DNA of 62,000 nt, from contig WPIO01000116.1 in assembly GCA_009760855.2 (NCBI GenBank), positions 220,001-282,000 on the forward strand. Direction: 5' to 3'. Position 1 is the first letter of the stretch, and each line of letters opens with the position of its first letter. This document shows positions 42,870-53,032 of the stretch, one piece after another. The position numbers were made by a program, and so were the translations under genes. The stretch is from Cristatella mucedo. Lineage: Eukaryota > Bryozoa > Phylactolaemata > Cristatellidae. The notes beneath the pieces are model-generated. The model saw only the letters and a list, made by a program, of their open reading frames with translations, did not search any database and was not told where the DNA came from.

Positions 42870-44842
42870 CGGGGCGGGTTCGACGAATTGCTGCAATTGG
42901 CCGCAATCCTCTTTAATTTGTTTATAGTCATCAGGACATCGACATTGTCAAGCTCAAATTTTGGGCGGATGCTGAAGCACAACGACGATTTTAATTTTAT
43001 CTCTCCACCAAATTTCATGCCATTGTGTGCACTCATGCTAATAAGCTGCAATGACGGAGGTATGAATCGCAGTCCATCTCTTTAGTTCGCCTCAAATCCA
43101 ACACAAATCAGGTGCGAAATCTCCTAAAATTTTAGAAGACAACTAGGCTAGATGTGAAATGTACCCAGACAATTTTGCGAGATTCCGCTTACATGTTCTC
43201 ACGAAGTCCACTGCGATTTTCTATTGTGCATACGCGTTCTAATGTATGCATTGCAATCAACTGCAATGGCCCGGTCGCATACTGAAATCCAAAGCAATCC
43301 GCTACAGTCCGTCGAATTCTACCGCAAAACAACCACAACGCAAGGAGCTCTAATTACGATTGCATTCTGCTCTTATGTTTGATTACTGTGCACTCACACA
43401 ATTTCACTGATATCGCCACAAGCATTCTGCAGCAATGTGCCACAATCGACTTCAACGGCCCGCGCTAATGCCGAAATCCACCGAAATCCAACCGCAATCC
43501 ACTGCAAAACGACCCCAAAATCATTCACTTAAAACACTAATAGTTATTGAAAGTAGCTATACAGCGCCATTATTTTTTACTCTTGCAATTACACTACAAT
43601 TGCCTGGTCTATTTGGCAGCAATGCACTGCAATTGCCCGGGCCAATACCGAAACCTACAGCAATCCGGTGCAAAGTGCCCCGAAATCGATTTCTTAATTC
43701 TCCCATTTTGAATTCATATTACAAAGCATACTGTTAAAAGTCAATCACATATGTTCAACAAGTTGCGCTCGAACAATCTCTGGCAATGCCTGGCAATCTA
43801 CGGCAACGGCTTGGCTCAAAGCAGCAATCCACAACGATCCGTGGAATATTGACCGCACATTTGTTGTGCGAAACTTAAATTGTCATTGCCTTTCACGTTT
43901 CATTGTTTAAAAGTAAATCCGCAGAATGTTCAAGCTATTTTTCGTGCTATTTGTCAACAGTGCACGGTGGCCGACAATAATGGCAGTGACCAATACCGCA
44001 ATCCATGGCGAATCGACGAGAAATCGACTGCACCAAGCTCCAATTCTCATTCCACGTAGCATCTCACTGTGCACGCCCATGCATTTGACCCACTCTGCGC
44101 GTTTCATTTTATGCAATGCACAGCAATAACGCAATGGCAAATATGGCAATATGGCAATCTGTTTTGATCCATCTCAAATCATCGGACGGTGACCGTGCCA
44201 AGCTAAAACCTTTCTTACGTATCACAGCACACTGTTTGAAAGTGCATCTTTTCAATTAATAGCTCGCGTACAATTGGGAGCAACACATGACAATCGGCAG
44301 CAATCGCCGGGCCACAACTCCAACCCGCTGCCAATCGACGAGAATTTGGCAGTGCGAAGCTCCAATTGTCATCGCACATGACATTTTGCTTCGTCTAAAG
44401 AGAAACCGTGGCGTTTTCAAGCTGCTTTACTCGTTAACTATCAACAATACGCGGCAACTGACGGCAATGGTCGGGGCCAATAACGCAATCCGTGGACAAT
44501 TAAAAATATTGGCTTCGAGAGGCTGCTACTATAATTCCACGTACAATCCAACTTCGCGCACATAATTTGCAGCCATTGCGTGCATTCGTTCAATCGACGG
44601 AAATGCCCAGCAATCGACGGCGTTAGCCTGGGGAAATACGCCAATGTCTACCGGTCTGCTACAAATAGACACACAGTTGCTGATAGAAGCTCCAACCTTT
44701 TTTGAGTATTGCTGCACACTCACCTTGAAAAGTGAGTACAACCACATTCTTTTAAATAATTGTGCTCGTGCAATCGAGGCAATGCACGGCAATCAACAGC
44801 AATGGCCCGTCTTCTACCGCAATCCGATTCAAATTGAAATGT
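42870..44842 (+). repeat. Element X array 2 of about 170-bp units
   Basis: Anchors near 43045, 43243, 43429, 43616, 43782, 43957, 44112, 44279, 44441, 44602 and 44778 (mean about 173 bp). The clearest unit centre is GCCCGGGCCAATACCG at 43,635-43,650. Units align one-to-one with array 1 (for example 43,228-43,408 with 31,325-31,507, sharing GCATACGCGTTCT and CACAATTTCACT). Confidence 0.88.
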
Positions 44843-45285
44843 ACCTCCGTCTGTAACTCCACAAAGTCATAAGACCATGTAGGTGTTATGCAGGAGAGTT
44901 TTTTATAGCGCACTCACAGCCTGAGCGGCTTTCGGTACGCATTCGGTAGCCAACAGACTTCGTCTCACGCAACAAAGAGAAAGGGGGAAGCATAGCAGAG
45001 TCAGGAGAGCAGTTGATGTCGTTGCGTAAGAATTGTGGAAGCGAGTTCCACAGTCTAGGACCTGCAGAGCTAAAGCTTCTGTCGCCAACTGTCTTTAAGC
45101 GGAGGAATGGGACAGCTAATTTATTGTCCACACAGGACCTGAGGGCGCGAACAGGCTGAAACTGATGCAGCAGTTCAGCTAGGTACGAATGAGTCAAGCC
45201 GTGGCGGGCCTTGTGGGTCAGCGTAAGAACTTTGCTCTGTATCCTTTGCTCAACCGCCAACCATCCTAGCTCTTGACTTGAGATT
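44843..45285 (-). mobile_element. LINE-B 3' end inserted in array 2
   Basis: Starts with the complement of the 3' terminus (TACCTCCGTCTGTAACTCC) and codes DNKLAVPFLRLKTVGDRSF and GPRLWNSLPQFLRND on the minus strand. Array-like sequence appears to resume at about 45,290. Confidence 0.88.
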
Positions 45286-45780
45286 GGTTGCTTGCAGATC
45301 CAACTATCAGCCACATCCAGTTCCCCATGGTCGCATTTAATGGCAACCTAGTGTGTGCCTTCAGCCACGGAAACTGCATGGCTATCGACGGAGCTGGTCA
45401 GCGACCGTAGGGCAATTTATAAAGGATTTTTACGATTACACGCAAAGCGGATGGGAGAAGATCCGACTTTTCTTACGTATTAAAGTTCGCTGTATTAAGA
45501 GTAAAACAGCAGCCTTTCAAGCGATCGCGAATGTTCATTCGAGGGAGATGGCCTGGAAAAATACGGGAATCTATAAGGGTTCACTAGAAATAGACTGGAC
45601 GCGATTGCTTTGCATTACCGTCGAATAGCTTCAGGCGATTCAGGTGATTTTTGCCGTCCTGCCGCACATTCAAGAAAACTATCGCCTAATTTTCCTTCGC
45701 TTGAAGTTGTCAAAGATTCGTGAAAAAGTGGCTGGGCAGTGCATAGCACACATTAAACTAAAACAGAAACTACTCGCGCT
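45286..45780 (+). repeat. Probable continuation of array 2
   Basis: Contains GGCTATCGACGGAGCTGG and ATGGCCTGGAAAAATACGGG, variants of the array unit, at about unit spacing. More diverged than the rest. Confidence 0.5.
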
Positions 45781-47215
45781 AACTATGGAGGAATGTATTA
45801 ACGTGATATCTATGGAATAAATATGCCAGACCGATCGTTGTCCTCAATCGTGTAAGCAGAGCATCGTGATCAATGGTGTCGAAGGCTGTGCTAGCTAGAT
45901 CTGTCAGCTGCCTTCGACACCATTGATTACGATGTGTTACTAGAACGACTGAGAACAACGGTCGGTCTGGCAGACAAGGCACTGGCGTGGTCAAATCGTA
46001 CGTGTCTGATCGTGTTCAATCCGTGTCGTGTAGGGGGTCAGGTCTAACGCGCGACGCGGGTCACCTGTGGAGTCCCTCAAGGGTCCGCACTTGGTCCCTT
46101 GCTGTTCTTCATTTATACTCAACCTCTGCGAAAAGTGATTAAGGCCAATGGAACATAATATCACTTTTATGCTGACGATACTCACCTGTATTTGTCATTC
46201 AAACCATCGGAATCTGCTGTGGCAACTGAGAAACTGAACGCTTGCCTTGCCGACATTCGATCCTGGACGTTGGAAAACTTCTTGAAACTAAATGACGATA
46301 AAACCAAACTGCTGCTCATAAAGCACCCTAAACGTGTGGCTGGATTAAAAGGCTTTGCTATTCAAATAGGTGATGCTGTTTTGCGACCATCACCACGTGC
46401 TCGAAACTTAGATATAGTTTTCGACAGCTACCTCAGGTTTTAAAAGCATAATTCAGAAGACTGCTTCTACAGCTAGCCATCACGTCCGATCCCTATCCGC
46501 GATTAGAAGCTTTCTTCCACAGTGGCTTGCAAAAAATTTAAGTAGCTCGTTAGTTCTGTCTCGGTTTGATTATTATAATTCCCTTTTGCCTGGGCTGCCA
46601 AAGAAAGCAACTGGGCCACTGCAGCTGACTATGAATATGGCTGCAAGGCTAGTCTTAAAGTTCCAGCGGTTTGAGCACGTGTCTCCTTTGCTAAAAGAGC
46701 TAGGATGGCTACCGGTTGAGCAAAGGATACAGAGCAAAGTTCTTACGCTGACCCGCAATGCACGCCGCGGCTTATCTCCTTCGTACCTAGCGGAATTGCT
46801 GCACCAGTTTCAGCCTTTTCGCGCCCTCAGGTCCTGTGCGGACAATAAATTAGCTGTTCCATTCCTTTGCTTTAAGACCGTTGGCAACAGAAGCTTTAAT
46901 TCTGCAGGTCCTAGACTGTGGAACTCGCTTCCACAATTCTTACGCAACGACAACTACTCTCCTGCTGCGGACCATGGCTCATCCTTTTCAGTGGTCCTGC
47001 GCTGCTACTTCCATGCTACTCACCACCTCAACTGCTCTCCTGACTCTGCTATGGTTCCCACTTTCTCTTTGTTGCGTGAGACGAAGTCTGTTGGCTACCG
47101 AATGCGTACCGAAAGCCGCTTACGCTGTGAGTGCGCTATACAAAACTCTCCTGCATAACACCCACATGATCTTTATGACTTTGTGGAGTAACAGACGGAA
47201 ATAAATTACTTAAAA
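45781..47215 (+). mobile_element. LINE-B, longest copy, with fold-back 5' junction
   Basis: Left of 45,888 the RT motif A region runs in inverse orientation; from 45,900 it runs forward (SAAFDTIDYD-equivalent). Then GVPQGS-, HFYADDTHLYLSF-, SESAVATEKLNACLADIRSW, LLIKHPKRVAGLKGF, ASHHVRSLSAI, MNMAARLVLKFQRFEHVSPL, ELGWLPVEQRIQSKVLTL, SYLAELLHQFQPFRALRSCA, GPRLWNSLPQFLRNDNYS, ending CTTTGTGGAGTAACAGACGG and AAATAAATTAC. CR1-like. Frame breaks at motif A and after the thumb make it inactive. Confidence 0.92.
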
Positions 47216-47229
47216 CAAGAGGTGAATCT

Positions 47230-48070
47230 GACAGTCTCTTACATTTCTTTGAATTTCAAGGTTTTTGCTCTGTTACCAGTTTGGTGCAGCATCTAAATGA
47301 AGATTAACTGCGTTCAGGAAAGAATCCAAACTGAATCCAAAGACGAACTTCGAAGACGCTTCTCTAGTTTTCAAGACTTCGAGAAGATCTGTGCCAAGAA
47401 TTCCAACTAGATGCCAAAAATAGATGTGAATTTCGGGGAGTAACAGTTAAAGCATAAGTCGGCTGAAGGACACAAGTGTCTGGAGAACTCTCTCAAGATG
47501 TTGGCTATACGGCAGAGAAAGGAGATTTCAAGAAAAATAAGGACGTCGCAGTCTATCTCCGAAAAGAATTACAACTAGGTTTTACCGGTTCACAGATCTT
47601 GATGCCAAAATTGGTTTCTTGTTTGAAGTTGAGCAGCTTTTGAAGACGCTTCACCAGAAAAAAACCCAGCCAGCAATGTCTAGATCTCGGAGACTTATAT
47701 TCTTCAGATGTTGATATGTAGATGGAAGAGAGCTGTACAACGAAATACGCGTCTCAAAAATTCTTCTTGTCACACTTCACGACTCGACCCTAAGGACACC
47801 ACTTAAACTTACGCCTTTCACCGTCGGCTATGGACAAGATGCTTCCTAGTTTGCACGTTGCTGTGCAAGTTCTTCTCACCTTAGCTGTCTCAGTTGCCAG
47901 TCGTGAAAATTCCTTTAGCATGCTGAAGATAATCATGTCCTATCTGAAAGCATACACGGGAAAGATCTAATCCCTGATCCGTACGTTTTTCTGTGCCTGA
48001 CATTAAATTATTACAGAGTCCTTCGCGATGTTGTTTAGTCACACAGCGAGTCAAGAGCAGTTACTAGTTT
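47230..48070 (+). pseudogene. hAT-family transposase relic
   Basis: The clearest part, 47842-47967, codes LPSLHVAVQVLLTLAVSVAS followed by RENSFSMLKIIMSYLKAYTG and a stop. This matches the C-terminal hAT dimerisation domain (typically LLTLPVSVASAERSFSKLKL-like, recalled). Upstream, DVDGRELYNE-like and GFLFEVEQLLK-like pieces occur in shifting frames with stops. Starts just after LINE-B. Not related to the hAT MITE at 27.3 kb as far as ends can be seen. Confidence 0.7.
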
Positions 48071-48099
48071 AAGAAAAAAATGGTTTCGGGGAAACGTTT

Positions 48100-48300
48100 T
48101 CTAATAATTATAATGATAACACACTTGATAAAGCGCCTTCAGAGAACGCAATCTCTTTCTAGGTGTTTTAAGTTTTCTGCAAAGGAAACGCGATCGAATC
48201 GTCAGTGGTAGCATGATCAATAAAAAACAAGAATAACACGGTTGGGGGTGACATGCACAGCGCCAGCATGCAAGTGTTGTTAATGGCAGCATGCGAAATT
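48100..48300 (-). mobile_element. LINE-A 3' end
   Basis: AATAATTATAATGATAACAC, GATAAAGCGCCTTCAGAGAA, then 3' UTR to GTGGTTAATGGCAGCATGC-like sequence. Confidence 0.85.
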
Positions 48301-49139
48301 TTTAACGACACAATTCATTCCCACAGTTGTAATTGAACGTGTGAATGCTGGAACTTGAAAGCGTTAAGACGTACATGCATTTTTGAAGTGCAGACGAGGC
48401 TGTCCACCTTCTTGAAGTTTCTGCACTACACATGGACATTTTTGCCCGACCTTTTTGGCGTTTCACAGCTACCGCTTGAAACCTGCTGATGCGGCATTTG
48501 GAAAGCTGGCCAGTTATTTCGCAGTAGGATTGTTGCCTGTTCTGTTAAATGCCTGCGAACTAACGGGCGACTCTGGATTTGCAGCCAGTTCATTGATTGA
48601 ATGAATAAAAGAACATGACGCGGCATGAGCAGAATTTTGAAAGGATAGCACGCTCTCGGCAGCAACGAGGCAACGGAGACACCAAGGAAGATGCTGAAAC
48701 GAAATTCACGAAATTCACTCGAATACGAGTACAAAATACATAAAAGTACTCGAAGCGAAAGCCGCTCGTCTGTCGCGAAAGCAACAACGAGTAAGAGAAA
48801 GGCAAGACGCTACTGAATGGTCTGCGGAATGCTGCAGAAAACTGAATGCACGAGACTCGCCTCTCTCCGACAGTTAGGTGTGAAAGAGAGGAGAAAGCAC
48901 GGGAGGAAGCGCAGATGCAGGAACGAGAAAAAAAAGAGAAAAAAGAAGGGGAAAAGTTCGCAAAGAGGAAGCCGTTCGTCAGTTACTGCAACAGCAACGT
49001 GCCGGAGAGTAAAAAGCAAGTGAAAAGCAGATGCGACGTGAATTTATCAAGATTTTCCACGGTCACCAGCTATTTTAGCTATCTTAATAGTAAAGTGCAT
49101 ATTCAAATATACTCAGTACACAAGTCTGAGGCTCGCTGA
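48301..49139. other. No repeat or gene recognised upstream of the GPCR
   Basis: A plus-strand Lys/Arg/Glu-rich frame at 48,846-49,139 and overlapping frames are composition artefacts of a purine-rich stretch (48,880-48,975). It may include the receptor's distal promoter or 5' UTR. Confidence 0.4.
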
Positions 49140-49401
49140 GATGCTCACGTGACCCAGCCGAGAGCCGAGTTACGTCTGCACGTGCGCTCTCTCTCGCGGC
49201 TCACGCAACTCCTCGGCATTTGCAGATCGCCGTCGGTGGCTCCGTTGCCTCTGCACTAGACGGCGCAGCAAACGACGCCATTTTCCCTCTTTATCTCGTC
49301 AGCAATTTCGCCTCTGCTTCGTTTCGCATGCGACGAAACTCAAGAGATAAAGCCGGAAGTCTGCACGAGGAATTTGCGCGGCGCGCGGTCGTGAGCGCGA
49401 A
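49140..49401 (+). promoter_or_regulatory. Promoter/leader of the GPCR gene with E-boxes and a YY1-type site
   Basis: CpG-rich sequence immediately upstream of the receptor. It holds two CACGTG boxes (49146-49151 and 49179-49184, the first within TCACGTGA) and GACGCCATTTTCCC at 49274-49287, whose complement GAAAATGGCGTC is a good match to the YY1 core found near many TATA-less starts. No TATA box is seen. Motif identity is direct; function is inference. Confidence 0.45.
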
Positions 49402-50436
49402 ATGCCGACGCCTGCGAACGCATCCGCCGACGAGGCGTCCCAGTCGGCGGACGCGGAGCTTAGCGCCGGTTTCCGGCAGTTCCTAGCGGCGTTCGCCGGC
49501 CTAGCGGCGATTGGCGGTTTGGTGCCCAGCGCGTTGGCACTGCTCGCAGCGGCTGCCTCCAAAGAGCTCCGAAAGTCCGCCTTCTGCACGCTGCTCGCCG
49601 GCCTGGCAGCGGTTAATGGCCTGCTGTGCGCAGCGTGGTTCTACGCGGCCTTGAACTTCGTGCTGGGCCACGACGACAGCAGCGGCGACTGCATTTTCAG
49701 CGCGGGAGCGACGATCTACCTGCAGTGCCTGAACTTCTGGATCATGGCCCTCATAGCGTTCAACCGCTACTCGGTCACAGTGACGAGCGGCTGGCCTCCT
49801 CTTCGCTGCTTCGCGTCGCTGCCAGGCGCTCGCGCGTCGCTCGCGGTCGTCTGCTTGGGATGCCTTGTCGTTCTAGTGCCGCCCGCGGCGAAGCTTGGGC
49901 GCCTGGGCTACGACGTTCGCGGCCAAATATGTTTTCTGCCGAGCGGCGACTGTAGCAATCGTGCGTACATCTGCAGCCTCGTCTTGATCGTATACGTCCC
50001 GATCGCAGCGATGGCCAAGTGCTACTATCATGTAATAGCGGAAGTGAGAAGAAACATCGCCAGCTTGCGGTCGCTGTCGAAAACCGGTGCAGGAAGCATC
50101 GTTCCACCGACACGTGTCAAGCGCCTCAGGAAGTTACTACGATCTGCTGTGCACTGCGCCGTCATTCCGGGGGTACAGTTTATCTGGGCGACTCCTGCAG
50201 CGATCAACCAGATCATCAGCATGTACAGCTGTCAGGACACGGCTACAGCCTCTCCCAACTACTGGTCGCCATTGCTGTATTTGCTCCTGTTCGTAGGCGC
50301 TGCCGCAAACGGGGCGCTGCTGCTCACTGCTGGCGAGGATCTGAGGGCGGCCGCGCTGAGCGGCTGCCGGCTGTGCCCAGACCGACGGTCGAGCAAAGTA
50401 GTACCCGATGTGGCCCATTCGCCGACAAAACGCTAG
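49402..50436 (+). CDS. Intronless class A-like G protein-coupled receptor, 344 aa
   Basis: A single uninterrupted GC-rich frame encodes seven hydrophobic segments: about residues 25-50, 58-87, 99-122, 145-163, 188-212, 245-270 and 287-311. Family signs are a Cys at 97 before TM3 that could pair with Cys177 or Cys184 in extracellular loop 2, an NRY triplet (121-123) at the DRY position, Pro200 in TM5, a basic stretch VKRLRKLLR before TM6, a Pro (265) after FIWAT in TM6, and an N-glycosylation site at Asn6. NRY is typical of melatonin-like and moody/Tre1-like receptors. Oddities: TM7 has AANGALL instead of NPxxY, no Trp is seen in TM4, and Asn72 may replace the TM2 Asp. The ligand is unknown. 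The start follows GTGAGCGCGAA and no upstream in-frame ATG is evident. Confidence 0.85.
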   Translation: MPTPANASADEASQSADAELSAGFRQFLAAFAGLAAIGGLVPSALALLAAAASKELRKSAFCTLLAGLAAVNGLLCAAWFYAALNFVLGHDDSSGDCIFSAGATIYLQCLNFWIMALIAFNRYSVTVTSGWPPLRCFASLPGARASLAVVCLGCLVVLVPPAAKLGRLGYDVRGQICFLPSGDCSNRAYICSLVLIVYVPIAAMAKCYYHVIAEVRRNIASLRSLSKTGAGSIVPPTRVKRLRKLLRSAVHCAVIPGVQFIWATPAAINQIISMYSCQDTATASPNYWSPLLYLLLFVGAAANGALLLTAGEDLRAAALSGCRLCPDRRSSKVVPDVAHSPTKR

Positions 50437-51450
50437 CCAAGCAGCTTAGTAAACCCGAAGCTAGCTCAAATAACATGCTTCGAAATGTTGATTGACTTTT
50501 GCTCCGGCCCGCCGATCATTATGTCGCTCGTCTCTTAAAACAACTCAAAAAGTGACTTCACTGGCCTCATCTGAACTCGTCAAATGTCCGCATTGACCGA
50601 AACATCCATGATTAGCCTGGTGCGAGCCAAAACACTCGCCGGTAAAGCAAATTCAAAGTAGCAATTTCACGAAGAGAGTCAGTCATCTGTCCAGGGCTAC
50701 GCCCTTGTGTGCAAGCAGCACTCAGGATAAACTAACGATTGCACTTTCAAATATTGTGTGCAGTTCAATGACGAATCAATTGCGAAAATGTAGCACGCCT
50801 CCTGTATAAGGCTTTTGCTTGCCTTGGAAGAGACCTCGGCCAACGTCCCTCCTGGTAGAAGTGCCTGTGTATGATTCTATTGTGTATGACGCCCATTACT
50901 GTTCGCTCTGCTCAGCATACCTGAGACCTCAGACAGTAAAAACTACTAATGGTTTCTCGACGCTGCTTTCGTGGGTGCGTCGGCCGTGCCTGCCAGTGAT
51001 CTCAGGCGTACAGTAAGCCACACTAACTAACTCAAACTTCGACCAACTTTGTCACTCGATCTCTTGGCTTCCTGGTATTCTTTTGGATCGTTGATGCGAG
51101 CTAGGAATCCGCGTCGATGCCGGAATAAAGCCCTTCTCACCAGGCTGACTGCATGGCTATCCTCCCAGCCAGCCGAAATGTCGTAGACACGTCTATGCCG
51201 CCATTTAACTTCCATATACCAGTCGCCTGTAGCTGCGACCGAGCACAACCGTCGAGACAGTTTCTATCGTCTGATCTTCTTGTATCCCTGCAAAAAATAA
51301 CAAAAAACGGAGTTACTGCAACCCAAGCACACACACACACACGCAGCAAAGAAAAATGCAGAGAACCAATAACAGACCGATGGCAGATGACGAGAATCGC
51401 CACCACCGGCTAATGTACATATGCTTATTAAAAATCTTTTCTCAATAAAA

Positions 51451-51452
<2 letters not shown>
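50437..51452. other. GPCR 3' flank, no further gene
   Basis: No second exon or repeat recognised. A (CA)n run is at about 51,331-51,344. Confidence 0.45.
51124..51129 (+). terminator. Possible poly(A) signal downstream of the GPCR
   Basis: AATAAA is found about 690 bp after the receptor stop codon and is the first canonical hexamer I noticed on this strand. Such hexamers are common by chance, so the link to the gene is only positional. Confidence 0.2.

Positions 51453-51532
<80 letters not shown>
51453..51532. repeat. (TA)n microsatellite preceding element X copy 2
   Basis: About 80 bp of TA followed by GTATATACTCCATTCTACTC. Copy 1 has TATATACAATGTACTATTCT at the same place. Confidence 0.97.
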
Positions 51533-51536
<4 letters not shown>

Positions 51537-52689
51537 TATACTCCATTCTACTCTGGCTGCCTGTTGCCCGCTTGCTTTCAAGCGTAGAGGCAGCCACTGC
51601 AGACGGAATGGCAAAGCTGCGCATAGCACAGAAAACATTGTTCCCGGACTTCTGACTCGGTTGTAATGACCATGCCACCCTTATCGGTTCTTGTGGCAGC
51701 ACAATCTAGGCTACTTGCTACTCATTAGCAGCGAGATACCTTTGTGCTTAGTTGCATTGCCATTTGTGAAGTAGAGGTGTCGGACAGTGAGGACAGCCAT
51801 GCCTGAATGACTTTCACTGTGTGTCGGTAATTAAAATCACGTCAGCCGAGCAACCGAAACAAACTGAATGAGCTCTCTTTGTCAGCTCTGAATTCGCAGG
51901 CGAGGATTTTAAGGCTGGTAATTTCCTCTGCATATGCCGAGTTGGGCTTTCGACCATGCATAATTTACTAACCTTTCGCACTAGATCAATTTACTTACAA
52001 GTACCGCGCCTTATTTGTCTCTCTCAGTCAGACCGACATTGCGCTCGGTCTACGCTCCGTGATAAGCTGCTCCGACGAGCCTGCTCCCTGGCGCCGGTGC
52101 TCTGGTTGACAGCGTACCATTGATGCCTCCAGAAATCAGGTAATATAGACGATTATTTGACACCGGCACAAAAAGTTGGCTACGACCGCCGAGTCTAGCA
52201 TCGCGTGTCTCAGTTTTTCTAATATCTAGCCATTAGGCAGTTGAGAGATAAATTAAGACTATACAGCCTATACTTCAGTGGAAATTTCCGGCTGCCACCG
52301 TAATTAAAGAGGCATTATAAGAGTTTATTCGTTGTGCCTCGTTCAGCGAATAGAGGGATTTGTATGTGAGATTTTTATAGTTCTGACTCAGGTAACCGTC
52401 TGAGTTGTGAAGTGAATGTCATCCATTGCCCACTGCCGTCAAGCGATAGTGACAGACCCTCAAGGCGCTTATGCTTTTATATGCTCTACAAATGAGGCTG
52501 TTAAATCTGAAAATCTTTGCTTTTACTTATACCTTAGATTCTACCTTTGCTTTTACCTCAAGAACTCGGACGTGGGCAATTTACTTTCTGGCGCTTGCCC
52601 AGCTAATATCGTTGTCGCATTCCTAGCATATTTGAAGGAAAATGGACAGTTCAGGCTCTCTCTCTTCTTTTCGCACACGCAGCTTCGGA

Positions 52690-53001
52690 GGAGGCGTGAC
52701 ACCTATTTAGGACAGCATTTAGTGGGTCCCTGTGATTCGTCCTTGATGTGCTTATGCGTGCTGACACTGTGCATGCTGCCACTAACCACATTTGCATGCT
52801 GACCCTGTGCATGTCACCCCTAACCATATCATTCATTTCGTTTGTTTTTCAAGCATGATTTTACTTACCATTCAATTGCATTTCACTTTACAGCAAATGT
52901 AAAGCGCCTAGAGAGAGATTAAGTTCTCTGAGGGCGCTTTATCATGTGAATTATTATTATTACTATTGTTGTTATTATTATTATTAATAATTATATTTAC
53001 T

Positions 53002-53030
<29 letters not shown>
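52690..53030 (+). mobile_element. LINE-A 3' end inside element X copy 2
   Basis: Begins GACACCTATTTAGGACAGCA, ends AAAGCGCCTAGAGAGAGATT, AAGTTCTCTGAGGGCGCTTT, then ATTATTATT extending into an ATT/AAT-rich run to 53,030. No counterpart in copy 1 at about 39,020. Confidence 0.9.

Positions 53031-53032
<2 letters not shown>

Larger units (their letters stand above)
37381..45780 (+). repeat. Element X copy 1 (non-coding dispersed repeat with insertions)
   Basis: Aligns in order with copy 2 (51,540-56,278). Examples: 38,092-38,270 with 51,733-51,910; 39,307-39,387 with 53,258-53,338 (4 differences in 81 bases by eye); 39,600-39,860 with 53,550-53,820; 40,130-40,555 with 53,820-54,258; 42,144-42,860 with 54,265-54,990; then the 170-bp array. 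Insertions absent from copy 2: 37,573-38,088 (with a SINE-1 piece), LINE-A tail 39,868-40,050, LINE-A 40,556-42,143, LINE-B 44,843-45,285. No conserved open frame. A (TA)n tract precedes both copies. Confidence 0.85.

Noticed and set aside
37381-45780. Copy 1 and copy 2 of element X as duplicated genes
   Set aside because: No reading frame or splice-compatible exon is conserved between the two copies; short frames differ at matching positions.
46586-47158. 190-codon plus-strand frame as a gene
   Set aside because: It is the C-terminal part of LINE-B ORF2, repeated at five or more other places in the window.
48817-49139. Lys/Arg-rich small protein upstream of the GPCR
   Set aside because: Several overlapping frames on both strands share the purine-rich composition; no start context or family stands out.
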